From: Desulfovibrionales bacterium
GTDB lineage: Bacteria; Desulfobacterota; Desulfovibrionia; Desulfovibrionales; Desulfonatronaceae
Assembly: GCA_007693505.1 (NCBI GenBank)
Contig: REDL01000045.1
Coordinates: 124,001 to 188,000 of the forward strand
Reading direction: 5' to 3'
Length of the DNA: 64,000 nt
Below are positions 48,198 to 57,573 of this stretch, one piece after another. Position 1 is the stretch's first letter; each line of letters opens with the position of its first letter. The position numbers and the translations under genes were made by a program. Below the pieces are notes generated by a model. The model did not search any database. It was not told the origin of the DNA and worked only from the letters and a program-made list of their open reading frames with translations.

Positions 48198-50018
48198 CTA
48201 CCGCCAATTCCGTTCCAGACTGATATCAAAGTACTTGCCAACGCCGTACTCCCGGCGACGGAAGAACTTGGCCGGGTCGGGGCCGATGATCTGCAGTTCG
48301 GGGTGGTGTTTTTGCATGTCCAGGGCAATTTTCATTTCCTTGGTGCACCCCGTGGAATAGGTGGCGTCCTTGCCGTTCCATACCGCGGGCATTTTCTGGC
48401 CCATCAGTTCGAAGCTGCGTTCAATATCCTCCACGGTTTGGAACCGCCAGATGTCGATGAACCCGCTCCGCTGGACCTTTTCCCACATGTACATCAAGTC
48501 ATCCCCATCCATGCCCGGCTCAAAGTGTTCCGCCGGGTTGATGATCAGCGATTGTTCCAGCCTGGAGCGCAGGTGCGCTGCAAAGGTGTTCAGCACGGCA
48601 ATGGCCGTTTTGGTTTGTCCGGGGATGGAGCCGATGATAGCGCTGTAAAACATCACGGTCTTGCCCGCGGCCCTGGTTTGACGCATGCTCTCGATCAGCT
48701 TCTCGGCCTTGACCAGCAGTTCCCTTTCCGTAACGTGCCTGATGCGATCAGAGCGGGGTTTGCATGAAAACGATACGGCCCCATCCTCGCCGCGATAAAA
48801 GGCGACGATGTCCCGGGTGAAGCGCTGGCTCACGCTGATCAGCCGGCGATAGTGGTCGGCACCGTTGGCCATGACCAGGTTTGCCTCCTTCCAGGCCCGG
48901 GCAAAGGTCAGGCTGGTCCGATAGAGGTTCAGACGCTCCCGGGTCCCGTCCGATATCACCAGGAGTTGATTCTCCCGAATCCGCTTCAGAAGTTCATTCT
49001 TGGAAACCTGGTTGTCCGTGAGATAAAAGGCGTCCGCCAGGGATTCGGCCAGCACGGGGTCATAGTCCGCGTCCCAGACCGTGGGGGCCATGAAGTCGAA
49101 CCCTTCCTTCATGGCCAGGATGACCCGGTGCCCCTGACGCATCAGGGAGCGGACGATCAGCAAATCAAAAAGCACCGCTCCACTTTCGCCGGGCAGATAC
49201 AGAATTTTCAAGGAGGCATGGCGTTTCTGAAACAGATAGCCCCGTAGTTCATCGAACTCCGGCCAGGCAACATCCAGCTCTTCCAGCAGCGTTTCGGCAT
49301 CCGGCTGAATTTCCTTGGACTCCCAAACCGGAAGCACATCGGTCCATTCAGCCACGGTCTTGTGCAGGCGAAACTCCTTGGCTTCCCAGATACCATGCAG
49401 GGTAGCCAGCCGCACCAAACGCTTGAGCTCCAGCAGGTCCAGATCTTCTCGGAGCTTGTCCATGCTGCTGCAAGCGATGAGATCTTGGGGACAGGCACTG
49501 ACGATCCGGCGATATAGCGCGGTCTGCGTAAAGGCGTATGCCCGGGCATTGGCCCGCCGTTTGCGATCCCGCAGGGGATCGTCCAGGCCGCTGTGACTCA
49601 TGAAGATCGTCAGCATCCATTTGACCAGACGGGAGGGAATGATGATGGATGAACGCAGGGCGCTGCGAAACTTGTAACGGCACAACGCAATAATCTTGTC
49701 CCGCAGGTAGGGATCGGATATCTGCTCACGAATCAGGCGGAAAATGCTCTGCCAATGGCGGGTGTATTCCGCGCGCAGATCCGGGGCCAGTTCCTGCTTG
49801 AGCAGAAACGACAACATCCAGTCCGTGCAGGCTGGAAAAAACTGGTCGTCGTCCAAATCCACCATGAAGCGAATCTGTTCCGGAGACGCGTTTTCTTCCG
49901 GATTTGTGGCGTGGTCCAGATTGTTCTCTGTAAGAAAGTGCAAAATCCAGGCGTCAAGCCGGGAATCCTGCCCCAGGCGGAAGTCCTGGGAGGAGCCGAT
50001 ATGCATCCGGGCGGTCAT
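48198..50018 (-). CDS. DUF89/ARMT1-like domain protein
   Basis: This protein of about 606 residues has a helical N-terminal half and a C-terminal half resembling the DUF89 (ARMT1/damage-control phosphatase) fold: ILYLPGESGAVLFDLLIVRSL, VISDGTRE and the late ANLVMANGADHYRRL. The family metal motif DNxGE is not intact (PGESG), so catalysis is doubtful. The start follows the NAD kinase stop by one base, implying coupling, which is interesting because DUF89 proteins act on damaged phosphometabolites. Identification is by motif resemblance only. Confidence 0.55.
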   Translation of the reverse strand: MTARMHIGSSQDFRLGQDSRLDAWILHFLTENNLDHATNPEENASPEQIRFMVDLDDDQFFPACTDWMLSFLLKQELAPDLRAEYTRHWQSIFRLIREQISDPYLRDKIIALCRYKFRSALRSSIIIPSRLVKWMLTIFMSHSGLDDPLRDRKRRANARAYAFTQTALYRRIVSACPQDLIACSSMDKLREDLDLLELKRLVRLATLHGIWEAKEFRLHKTVAEWTDVLPVWESKEIQPDAETLLEELDVAWPEFDELRGYLFQKRHASLKILYLPGESGAVLFDLLIVRSLMRQGHRVILAMKEGFDFMAPTVWDADYDPVLAESLADAFYLTDNQVSKNELLKRIRENQLLVISDGTRERLNLYRTSLTFARAWKEANLVMANGADHYRRLISVSQRFTRDIVAFYRGEDGAVSFSCKPRSDRIRHVTERELLVKAEKLIESMRQTRAAGKTVMFYSAIIGSIPGQTKTAIAVLNTFAAHLRSRLEQSLIINPAEHFEPGMDGDDLMYMWEKVQRSGFIDIWRFQTVEDIERSFELMGQKMPAVWNGKDATYSTGCTKEMKIALDMQKHHPELQIIGPDPAKFFRRREYGVGKYFDISLERNWR

Positions 50019-50019
50019 G

Positions 50020-50868
50020 TCAGCTGTCCCGCAGGAAGCCTTTGGCCTTGAGTTTCTGGAAGTAGGACGAACCGGGATAGCGGACCAGGTGCAAAAAACG
50101 GCTCGACATGGTGACCTGAACCAGATCTCCTTTGCAAAGCGGCCAGCCGGATTGTCCATCAAGGGTCAGGAAGGCCTCGGTTGTGTCCTCGTCAACCCGG
50201 ACCCCGATCAACTGGTCGGCCGGAAAGATGAACGGTTTGATCTCCGTGAGAAACGAGCAGATGGGGGTTGCGCAGATGACCTGCAACTCCGGATAGATCA
50301 ACGGCCCCCCGGCAGAGTAGGAATAGGCCGATGCGCCGGTGGGCGTGGAAAAAATCAACCCGTCGGCACGCAAGGCAGCGATCCTCTCAGTAGCAAAAAA
50401 CAGTTCCAGGTTGATCAATCGGGCCAAGTTGCTGCGCCCAACAACGATATCATTCACCGCAATGGCCGAGAGCATTTCCGCGTCGTCGCGGATCAATCGA
50501 ACATCCAGAAGCAGGCGCGTGGACACAACAGCACCCTGTTCAAGAATTTCCCTGAGCACCTCTTGCCAGACGTCTCGCGGGCACTCCGTTAAAAAGCCCA
50601 CCCTGGCAAAGTTGATCCCCAACACGGCCATATCGTTGGCGCAGATTTTTCTGGCCACGCTGATCATGGTTCCATCTCCGCCAAGAACCAGCGTCAGCGT
50701 TGGCGAGCGTCGCGGCAGGCAGGAGGAAATATCGTCCTCATTCTCCGTGACATGCACATCCAGGCCACGTTCAGCCAACCAACCGGCTATTTCCTCTGCC
50801 AGGCGAAGCGCTTCGCCATGCCCGCGCTTGACGACAATCAAAATGGACCGGGGAAGAATCCTGGTCAT
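50020..50868 (-). CDS. nadK: NAD kinase
   Basis: This 282-residue enzyme phosphorylates NAD to NADP. GGDGTM is the catalytic motif, with [17 protein letters not shown] and the [19 protein letters not shown]-binding region. ATG 50868 is supported by AGGGGGC seven bases upstream. It is coupled with the DUF89-like gene downstream and is divergent from pncC, another NAD-cycle gene. Confidence 0.95.
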   Translation of the reverse strand: MTRILPRSILIVVKRGHGEALRLAEEIAGWLAERGLDVHVTENEDDISSCLPRRSPTLTLVLGGDGTMISVARKICANDMAVLGINFARVGFLTECPRDVWQEVLREILEQGAVVSTRLLLDVRLIRDDAEMLSAIAVNDIVVGRSNLARLINLELFFATERIAALRADGLIFSTPTGASAYSYSAGGPLIYPELQVICATPICSFLTEIKPFIFPADQLIGVRVDEDTTEAFLTLDGQSGWPLCKGDLVQVTMSSRFLHLVRYPGSSYFQKLKAKGFLRDS

Positions 50869-51095
50869 TTCGCCCCCTTCGATACGGTTGCCCCAAAGGG
50901 CGATGCGTTTGGAACGCGAGAAAAAAACAGGTGCATGCGCTGGGTTCTCGCCGGCCTGAAAAACATGGGAAAGGCGCCGTGAAGAAAGATCAAAAATCCA
51001 TCTGGCCATTTGCCAGACAAGCCATTACCCTTTACGCATTCATGGATCAAGGAGCAGCAAAGCCGGGGCGATGCGACGCTGAGGAGGAGACGAGC

Positions 51096-51605
51096 ATGAA
51101 GACGACAAGCAGACCAGAACCCATGGATCGCATCAATGCTCTCGGCACCGCATTGTCCGCACACATGGCACTACTGGCTACCGCCGAATCATGTACCGGG
51201 GGCCTGATAGCCCACAAGGCCACCAATATCCCTGGCAGTTCCCGTTGGTTCGCCGGAAGCGTGGTCGCCTATTCCAACAGTATCAAACAGAATGTTCTGG
51301 GAGTGTCGGAGGCCACACTTTCGGCCCACGGAGCTGTCAGCAGGGAAACGGTCTTGGCGATGGTCCAGGGTGTCCGGGAACTGCTGGGTACCCAGGCCGC
51401 CCTGGCTGTTTCCGGTATTGCCGGCCCGGACGGGGGAACTCCGGAAAAACCGGTGGGTACCGTCTGGATGGCCTGGGCTTTGGACGAGACCCTGCACAGC
51501 GACCTGTACCGCTTTTCCGGGACCCGCTTGGAAATCAAGCAACAGGCCGCCGCAACGGCCATTGGAGGCATGCTGGCCATGCTGCATCACGCCGCAAACC
51601 GGTGA
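51096..51605 (+). CDS. pncC: Nicotinamide-nucleotide amidase (CinA C-terminal domain)
   Basis: This 169-residue stand-alone CinA C-terminal domain converts nicotinamide mononucleotide to nicotinate mononucleotide. Motifs are [22 protein letters not shown] (catalytic Ser/Thr region), [15 protein letters not shown] and [27 protein letters not shown] precedes the ATG. Its neighbour nadK points to NAD homeostasis at this locus. The stop overlaps the next start by one base (TGATG). Confidence 0.93.
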   Translation: MKTTSRPEPMDRINALGTALSAHMALLATAESCTGGLIAHKATNIPGSSRWFAGSVVAYSNSIKQNVLGVSEATLSAHGAVSRETVLAMVQGVRELLGTQAALAVSGIAGPDGGTPEKPVGTVWMAWALDETLHSDLYRFSGTRLEIKQQAAATAIGGMLAMLHHAANR

Positions 51606-52165
51606 TGGAACCTATCATGCAAATATCCACAAGAGATGCAGCGATTCACTCCAAAGGTGCTTTGCTGTCGAAATTTCCACGGCGAACCACTCGTCCGCAG
51701 CCCTGTTTTGCCCACATGCACGCCAAGACGTTGTGTCATCACTTGTCAAGATTGTCCTGCGTCACCCTGCTTCGCGAAAACCAACACCAGCCGGAGCGTG
51801 ATTCTTCCCCGCTCCCATTTGATGTACCGGACGAGACCGGGCAACCGGCCCTGCGCTGCAGAGCCTGCGGCTGGGTAGTCACCGCGGAGGACCAGCGCAT
51901 CACGGTCAATGGCCGTCACGATCATGTCTTCTTCAATCCCCATGGGCATGTCTTCGAGATTGGCTGCTTTGCCCATGCTCCCGGAGCGGTTCCGGCCAGC
52001 TCTCCCAGCACCGAATTCTCCTGGTTCCCCGGTCTCACCTGGCAGGTCGTCGCCTGCGCGGCCTGCGGAGCACACCTTGGGTGGCGCTTCCAGGACGTTC
52101 AGGATTCAGATTTTTTCGCCCTTATTCTTGATCGCCTGGTATTGGACAACAGTGCCGCTCCATAA
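51605..52165 (+). CDS. CULT domain (cereblon-like) protein
   Basis: This protein of about 186 residues has a C-terminal half (84-180) matching the CULT domain, the thalidomide-binding fold of cereblon. Zinc ligands are Cys85/Cys88 and Cys151/Cys154. The aromatic cage is Trp140, Trp146, Trp160 and Phe162, with exactly the spacing of Trp380, Trp386, Trp400 and Phe402 of human cereblon, and the cysteines also keep register (391/394). Single-domain bacterial homologues such as Magnetospirillum MsCI4 are known, but their role is not. The N-terminal 80 residues are poorly typed; the start may instead be ATG 51617 or an internal Met. It is coupled to pncC. Confidence 0.85.
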   Translation: MEPIMQISTRDAAIHSKGALLSKFPRRTTRPQPCFAHMHAKTLCHHLSRLSCVTLLRENQHQPERDSSPLPFDVPDETGQPALRCRACGWVVTAEDQRITVNGRHDHVFFNPHGHVFEIGCFAHAPGAVPASSPSTEFSWFPGLTWQVVACAACGAHLGWRFQDVQDSDFFALILDRLVLDNSAAP

Positions 52166-52405
52166 CACTTCAAATTCAAAGAGAAAAGATCGAGGGAGAA
52201 GGCTGTTCAACTTCGTTTTTCAGTAAAAGCTCATGCCATCTTTGCCGTATCCGCACAAACGTCCACCCCGATATCCTCTCCTGAGCCAGCATCCATTGCA
52301 ATCACAATCCTAACTCATAAAAAAACCAATCACTTTTGCATGCTCCGTTTCCATCCCGGTTCGTTCTACAGGCATGAATTGAGTACCAAACCACCTTGAG
52401 TGAAA

Positions 52406-53041
52406 ATGATGCGCTGCTTTATTGGATTGCCCTTGCCTGAGAGCTATCAACAGTTATTGGCGCAATTCATCCAGACTTGGCAACCGAAACTGGCCGCCGC
52501 GTCAGCTGGCGGAGTGTCCTGGACCAGACCGGGAAATTGGCACCTGACGTTGAAATTTCTGGGAGAACTTTCGGAAGAACAGGTAACGCGTCTTGGTGAC
52601 GACCTGTTTCAGGCGACATCAATTTCTGGCGCAGGGGAGGTTCTTGTCGTCCAAGGACGCGGTGGTGGTTTTTTTCCTGATTTACGCAGACCCCGGATCC
52701 TCTGGGTTGGTCTCGGCAAAGGAGCAAGGGAAGTCGGCCACCTGGCCTTCAGGGTCGAAAACAGCTGCGCAAGCATGGGATTTGCCCGTGATCAACGTCC
52801 CTTTCTGGCGCACCTGACCGTGGCCCGGATCAAACGGTCGGCCAAAACCCGCGGAACCCTGCAACCGCATGCCTGTGAGAACATCCGGCACCAACCGGAC
52901 TGGATCGAGGTGCTGCAGGCGCTGGACAGCATTTCCTGGCCGGAAATCGTCATCGATCGGATGGTGCTCTGGGAAAGCCGATTGACCCCGGAAGGACCGA
53001 TCTACCGGCCGCTCAAGGAATGGAGCCTTACAGGCCGATGA
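52406..53041 (+). CDS. thpR: RNA 2',3'-cyclic phosphodiesterase
   Basis: This LigT/ThpR-type 2H phosphoesterase has about 211 residues and both HxT/S motifs, HLTLKFLG and HLTVARIK, in the right order. It acts on 2',3'-cyclic ends of RNA such as tRNA fragments. The start is uncertain within nine bases (GTG 52400, ATG 52406, ATG 52409). A strong terminator follows directly. Confidence 0.9.
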   Translation: MMRCFIGLPLPESYQQLLAQFIQTWQPKLAAASAGGVSWTRPGNWHLTLKFLGELSEEQVTRLGDDLFQATSISGAGEVLVVQGRGGGFFPDLRRPRILWVGLGKGAREVGHLAFRVENSCASMGFARDQRPFLAHLTVARIKRSAKTRGTLQPHACENIRHQPDWIEVLQALDSISWPEIVIDRMVLWESRLTPEGPIYRPLKEWSLTGR

Positions 53042-53046
53042 AAAAA

Positions 53047-53081
53047 GCCCAATTGCCGCAACACGGCAATTGGGCTTTTTT
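53047..53081 (+). terminator. Rho-independent terminator after thpR
   Basis: A perfect 12-bp stem (GCCCAATTGCCG and complement), a CAACA loop, six A's before and six T's after make it usable from both strands. Confidence 0.93.
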
Positions 53082-53158
53082 GAATAGACTGTTGCATTCG
53101 GACTTTTTCTAACACGTGGCTTGCGAGCAGTACGCCGATGCAACACGCGTTCACGGAT

Positions 53159-53653
53159 TTACAGATAGTCTCCGCGATTGAATTTGATCCGCTCGGTCAC
53201 GGCCAAAACGTCCAGTTCATCAAGAATGCCGCGCAATTCCGGAGACACGGGCTGGGGCGGGGTTTGCTGGGGCCAATTGGCCTTCAGTGCGCCGATTTCC
53301 GTGGAAATCTCATCGAGAATACCGTTGGCATGGCGCAAGCCCGCAGGTTCCGAGGACAACTGGTGGGCATATTTTTCCCACCTGGAAAGCAAATTGTCGA
53401 GGGTGTCCATGGCCTTGCTCTCGAATCCCGAGGATGATTCGGCGGGGAACAGCATCTGGGTCGGAGTCAAATGCATCGGCCCTTCCGCATTCAGGGGCCG
53501 TTCCGCACCGAATGGAGCGCCTTGACCGGGCGCGGCAGTTTCCGTAGCGCGCTGCAGCAGATCCGCAAACCGCTCACTGCCTCTGTTCACCCTGCGGACG
53601 TCGCGCTCCGCATCCGCTTTCACCAGCGATGATTGATCTGGATTGATTTTCAT
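53159..53653 (-). CDS. Hypothetical protein upstream boundary of prepilin peptidase operon
   Basis: This 164-residue, mostly helical, soluble protein is rich in Glu, Ala and Pro, with no signal peptide, membrane helix or recognised motif. AGGAGC sits eight bases before ATG 53653. It is the next gene after prepilin peptidase in the same direction (88 bases apart), so a link to pilus or secretion is possible but unsupported by its own sequence. Confidence 0.6.
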   Translation of the reverse strand: MKINPDQSSLVKADAERDVRRVNRGSERFADLLQRATETAAPGQGAPFGAERPLNAEGPMHLTPTQMLFPAESSSGFESKAMDTLDNLLSRWEKYAHQLSSEPAGLRHANGILDEISTEIGALKANWPQQTPPQPVSPELRGILDELDVLAVTERIKFNRGDYL

Positions 53654-53741
53654 GGGGGGTGCTCCTGGATGGAGGTGGAATCCGTATGCTCTGTGGCTAT
53701 GCAAAGAGGTTGCCATTTTTTCGGACATGCGTCCACCGGCC

Positions 53742-54530
53742 TTAGCCCATTGGGAGAAAAATCCGCATCAGCTCTGGACCATAGAGAATTTGCAGCATGG
53801 CTCCCAGACTGAGAAACGGCCCAAAAGGAATCCGGGTGCGCATGCCCTGATGGGCATTTTTTGCCATATAGGCCAAGCTGGCCGCCAGTGCCGTGAAGGC
53901 GGCCAGGAAAATCATCATCGGCAGACCCTGCCAGCCCACCAAAGCCCCAAGCATCAGCATCAGCTTGATATCCCCGGTTCCCAGTCCCTCGACTCCACGC
54001 AACAAATAATACCCTTTCTGCAAAGCCCAAAAGACTCCTGCTCCGATCAGCGCACCAAGCAGGGAGTCCATCCAGGACATGTTCGTCACCAGCACCGTTC
54101 CGGCAAACGCCAGAATCGCCCCAGGGTAGGTGAACACGTCTGGCAGGATGAATTCCTGAAAATCGATAAAACTCATGATGATCAGCAGCCCACCGGCGAC
54201 CATGTACAACAACCACTCCCAACCCGGACCGAATTGGATTGCCAAAAGCAACGCCCAGCACCCCGAAACAGCTTCCACAATGGGATAGCGCCAGGAGATG
54301 GCCTGCTTGCAAGCCCGGCACCGCCCACGCAGCAGAATAAAGCTGATAAGCGGGATGTTTTCCCACCAGGAGAGCGCGTTGCTGCAATGCGGACAATGCG
54401 ATGCCGGCAGAACCACGGACTGTCCAGTCAAATAGCGGTGGATGCAGACATTATAAAAACTGCCCAGCACCAGGCCCAGAGCCAGGGCAATCAGCGGAAA
54501 GGAAACCATCAAAACGTCCAACGCGGGCAC
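53742..54530 (-). CDS. Type IV prepilin peptidase / N-methyltransferase (A24 family)
   Basis: This 262-residue membrane enzyme cleaves and N-methylates prepilins and pseudopilins. The N-terminal cytoplasmic loop has CPHC...CRAC zinc pairs. The catalytic aspartates are in FIDFQEFILPD and in GTGDIKLM. It has about seven membrane helices. It would serve the same machinery as the GspE/PilB-like ATPase at 33996-36272. Confidence 0.93.
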   Translation of the reverse strand: MPALDVLMVSFPLIALALGLVLGSFYNVCIHRYLTGQSVVLPASHCPHCSNALSWWENIPLISFILLRGRCRACKQAISWRYPIVEAVSGCWALLLAIQFGPGWEWLLYMVAGGLLIIMSFIDFQEFILPDVFTYPGAILAFAGTVLVTNMSWMDSLLGALIGAGVFWALQKGYYLLRGVEGLGTGDIKLMLMLGALVGWQGLPMMIFLAAFTALAASLAYMAKNAHQGMRTRIPFGPFLSLGAMLQILYGPELMRIFLPMG

Positions 54531-54566
54531 CCCGCCATTTACCTGAATGTTGAAAAGTCCTTGTCC

Positions 54567-54625
54567 ACAGCCCGTTCAAAAAAGCCGTGCGCAAGGAACA
54601 ATTGAGATTTTTTCCAACGGGCTGT
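54567..54625. repeat. 10-bp inverted repeat at end of argC
   Basis: ACAGCCCGTT (54567-54576) and AACGGGCTGT (54616-54625) are perfect complements 39 bases apart, and the right arm touches the argC stop codon. A shorter form, CTTGTCCACAGCCCG, recurs near 45570. It may be a transcript-end hairpin or part of a dispersed repeat. Confidence 0.5.
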
Positions 54626-55704
54626 TACGGGACCAACGGTGCGACAGGCAGTCCCTGAGCCGGGTCAAGGCCGAGCATCAGGTTGGCGTTGACCAGGGCT
54701 TGGCCGGACGCTCCGCGGCAGAGATTATCGATGACGCTGACAATCACCAGCCGGTTGGTCCGCGTATCCACCAGCAAGCCAAGGTCGCAGAACATGGTCC
54801 CGCGAGTGAAACGGGTTTCCGGCCATGTTCCCTGCGGATGGACGCGCACCCAGGCTCCGGCACTCGGCCCGAGGATTTCGGAGCAACCCGCATAGAAATC
54901 CTGGTAGACTTTCCGAATCTCCGTGGCGGAGGTGGGCCGATGCAACCGGGTGTACACCGTGGACAGGATTCCCCGATCAATGGGCAGCAGGTGTGGATTG
55001 AAGGACACAGTGACTGGGGTTTTAGCCAGCTTGCCCATTTCCTGCTCAATTTCCGGGGTGTGCCGATGCGTGCCCAGGCTGTAGGCCCGAAAGGTGTCGT
55101 GCACCTCGCAGAACAGTGTGGCTGTTGCCGCCTTGCGCCCGGCACCGGATGCCCCGGACTTGGAGTCGGCCACGATCCCTTCCGACTCCACCAATCCGGC
55201 CCGCAGTGCCGGAGCCAGAGCCAGCAATACGCTGGTGGGATAACAGCCAGGGTTGGCCACCAGATCCGCCTGGGCAATGTCCCGCGCGTACAGTTCCGGC
55301 AAGCCATAGACCGCCTGCTGAAGCAGCCCGACATGCCGATGTTCCATGTTGTACCACTGGGCATAGACGTGAGGATCATGAAGCCGAAAATCCGCGCTCA
55401 GATCCACCACCTTGAGGCCTTTTTTCAGCAAGGTCGCGGCCATGTCCATGGCCGTCCCGTGCGGAACGGCCAGAAACACCAGTTTGCACGCCCCGGCCAA
55501 GTCATCCGGGTCCGGTTGGGTGATCACCAGCTTGGCCAGCGTGGTCCCGGCAAGATGGGGCAGCAATTGCCCCAGGGTCTTCCCTGAGCCACTCCGGCTG
55601 GTGGCGCGAACCAGTTCCATTTCCGGATGCGCGGCCAAAAAACGGCACAGTTCCATGCCGGTATATCCAGCCACGCCGACAAGTCCTACGGGGATGCGAT
55701 GCAT
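54625..55704 (-). CDS. argC: N-acetyl-gamma-glutamyl-phosphate reductase
   Basis: This 359-residue NADPH enzyme carries out the third step of arginine synthesis. It shows GVAGYTGMELCRFLAAHP (Rossmann), the active-site Cys in ANPGCYPTSV and the catalytic His in THRHTPEIEQE. The length fits the longer argC form. No other arg gene is adjacent. Confidence 0.95.
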   Translation of the reverse strand: MHRIPVGLVGVAGYTGMELCRFLAAHPEMELVRATSRSGSGKTLGQLLPHLAGTTLAKLVITQPDPDDLAGACKLVFLAVPHGTAMDMAATLLKKGLKVVDLSADFRLHDPHVYAQWYNMEHRHVGLLQQAVYGLPELYARDIAQADLVANPGCYPTSVLLALAPALRAGLVESEGIVADSKSGASGAGRKAATATLFCEVHDTFRAYSLGTHRHTPEIEQEMGKLAKTPVTVSFNPHLLPIDRGILSTVYTRLHRPTSATEIRKVYQDFYAGCSEILGPSAGAWVRVHPQGTWPETRFTRGTMFCDLGLLVDTRTNRLVIVSVIDNLCRGASGQALVNANLMLGLDPAQGLPVAPLVP

Positions 55705-55904
55705 GGTTCTCTCTACGGTTGATGATTTCAGAAAAACTCTTTTGGTGGAGTGTTAAAATTCCTCATCCAACAAGTATGTTCAAAAAACCAAGGGCAAGAA
55801 GCAATCCGGCAGTTATTTGGAGCGTCTCGTACCGAATACGAGAAGGCGCCGATGACAAAAACAGGTACCGGAGCAACGATGCAGCAATTGGGAATTTTTC
55901 TCTG

Positions 55905-56282
55905 CTATGACGATTTCCGCACATAGTGCATACGCAACTCAAAGAGCATGTCCTTGAGAAGCTTGGATTCTTCGAGGTCCAGGTTTCCTTTGGTTTTTTC
56001 CTCGAGCATGGCCAGAATATCGATGGTGTGCTTGGCCATTTCGATATTTTCCGCGTTTTGTCCGGTGTCCGGATCCGGCACCTCACCCAGGTGGACCAGG
56101 GCGGAGGAGCTCAGGGACAGAACAAAGGTGGGAAAGCAGACCTGGGGCATGACACACCGTTGAAACGCCCCGATCCCGGATTCATGATCCGCCTGGGCCT
56201 GTTCCACGACGGAGGCCCTTTGCATCCCCTCCGCCTCGTCATGATCAGTGCGCCTATCCGTGCTCTTGGTCTCTTCGGTCAT
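55905..56282 (-). CDS. DUF1844 family protein
   Basis: This 125-residue protein has a charged N-terminal tail (about 45 residues) and a core TFVLSLSSSALVHLGEVPDP...AKHTIDILAMLEEKTKGNL typical of DUF1844. The function is unknown. The ATG has AGGAAGG upstream and follows the aminotransferase gene by 63 bases. Confidence 0.87.
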   Translation of the reverse strand: MTEETKSTDRRTDHDEAEGMQRASVVEQAQADHESGIGAFQRCVMPQVCFPTFVLSLSSSALVHLGEVPDPDTGQNAENIEMAKHTIDILAMLEEKTKGNLDLEESKLLKDMLFELRMHYVRKSS

Positions 56283-56345
56283 CGTGCACCTTCCTTGTGG
56301 CGTGCCCTCAACACGGTCAACCGTCGCGGCACATTCCTGTTTCAC

Positions 56346-57530
56346 TTAAATTCGTTCCAATTCCAGATCCGGAACATTCAGCCCATCCAAGGCCTGCTCA
56401 TAGGCGGCCAGGCCAGATTCCAGATAGTCACGACTGGCTGTATGTCCGCCGCAACCATTGAACGCCTGCCGCAGGGCATACAGTCCAGCCAGGATGTCCG
56501 CGAAGTCCACATGCCCCATGTGCCCGACACGAACAATTCGCCCCTTGAGGTGATCCTGTCCACCAGCCATGACCACACCGTACTTCTCGGCAGCGATCTG
56601 CAGAAGCCGCTGGGCGTCGATCCCAGCGGGAACCAAGACGCTGGTCAGCCCCCACGTGTATTGGCTTTGCACCAGCAATTCCAGCCCCAAAGCCCCCACA
56701 GCAGTCCGGGTGAGTTGGGTCAGAGCCCACTGCTGGCGAAAAATATCCTCCAGTCTTCGTTCCCGGAACAGTTGCAAAGAGACATCCAGACCCTTGAGCA
56801 AATTGATGGCCGGAGTGTAGAGTGTCTGGCTCTTCAGGCAGTTGTCCCGCTCCCGGCGCAGATCAAAGTAGGGAATAGGGCAGGGTTGACGCTCCACCGC
56901 GTTCCAGGCCCGCGGGCTCAGGGCAATGAAGGCCAGCCCTGGAGGAAGCATCAACCCCTTTTGCGAGCCTGTGAGCAGACAGTCCAGCCCCCATGCATCC
57001 ATGGGGCACGGCGAGATGGCCACGGCGGAAATGCCGTCCACAACCAGCAGAACATCCCGTGTCCTGGTCGTCTGTGCGATTTCCCGAACCGGATGTCGGA
57101 CGCCGGTGGATGTCTCCGAGGCCTGGACCAGCACGCCGCAGATGGTTGGATCAGCATCCAGAGCCTCGCGAATCGCTGCCGGTGAAACCGCTTGCCCCCA
57201 GGGCAGGCTGATCACCGCCACGTCCAGCCCCCTGGCAAGGGCGATGTCCTTCCAGCGTTGTCCGAACTTCCCGGCTTCCACCACCAAAACGCGCTCGCCC
57301 GGTTGAAACAGATTCCAGACCGCGGCGTTCATGGCTCCACTTCCGGAACAGGTCAAGGGGAGAACCGGCTGTTTTGTCCCAAAAAGCCACTGTAGGCCTT
57401 CCTGAATCCGGTGCAAAACAGCCTTGAAGCCAGGTTTGCGATGGTGAACCATATCCTGCGCCAACGCCAGCCGGACCTCTTCGGGTAACGGAGTCGGTCC
57501 GGGTGTCAGCAAACGAAGCTTATTTCGCAT
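56346..57530 (-). CDS. Class V aminotransferase (alanine/serine-glyoxylate type)
   Basis: This 394-residue PLP enzyme begins LLTPGPTPLPEEV; its PLP lysine is in TGSQKGLMLPPGLAF and the preceding DGISAVA holds the Asp that contacts the pyridine nitrogen. It is closest to the alanine-glyoxylate / serine-pyruvate family, which includes proteins once labelled soluble hydrogenase small subunit. The exact substrate is not resolved. The start ATG 57530 has AAGGAAG upstream. Confidence 0.9.
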   Translation of the reverse strand: MRNKLRLLTPGPTPLPEEVRLALAQDMVHHRKPGFKAVLHRIQEGLQWLFGTKQPVLPLTCSGSGAMNAAVWNLFQPGERVLVVEAGKFGQRWKDIALARGLDVAVISLPWGQAVSPAAIREALDADPTICGVLVQASETSTGVRHPVREIAQTTRTRDVLLVVDGISAVAISPCPMDAWGLDCLLTGSQKGLMLPPGLAFIALSPRAWNAVERQPCPIPYFDLRRERDNCLKSQTLYTPAINLLKGLDVSLQLFRERRLEDIFRQQWALTQLTRTAVGALGLELLVQSQYTWGLTSVLVPAGIDAQRLLQIAAEKYGVVMAGGQDHLKGRIVRVGHMGHVDFADILAGLYALRQAFNGCGGHTASRDYLESGLAAYEQALDGLNVPDLELERI

Positions 57531-57573
57531 TGCAAATCTTCCTTTTGTCACTCAAGTCAGCCATGTTCATACC

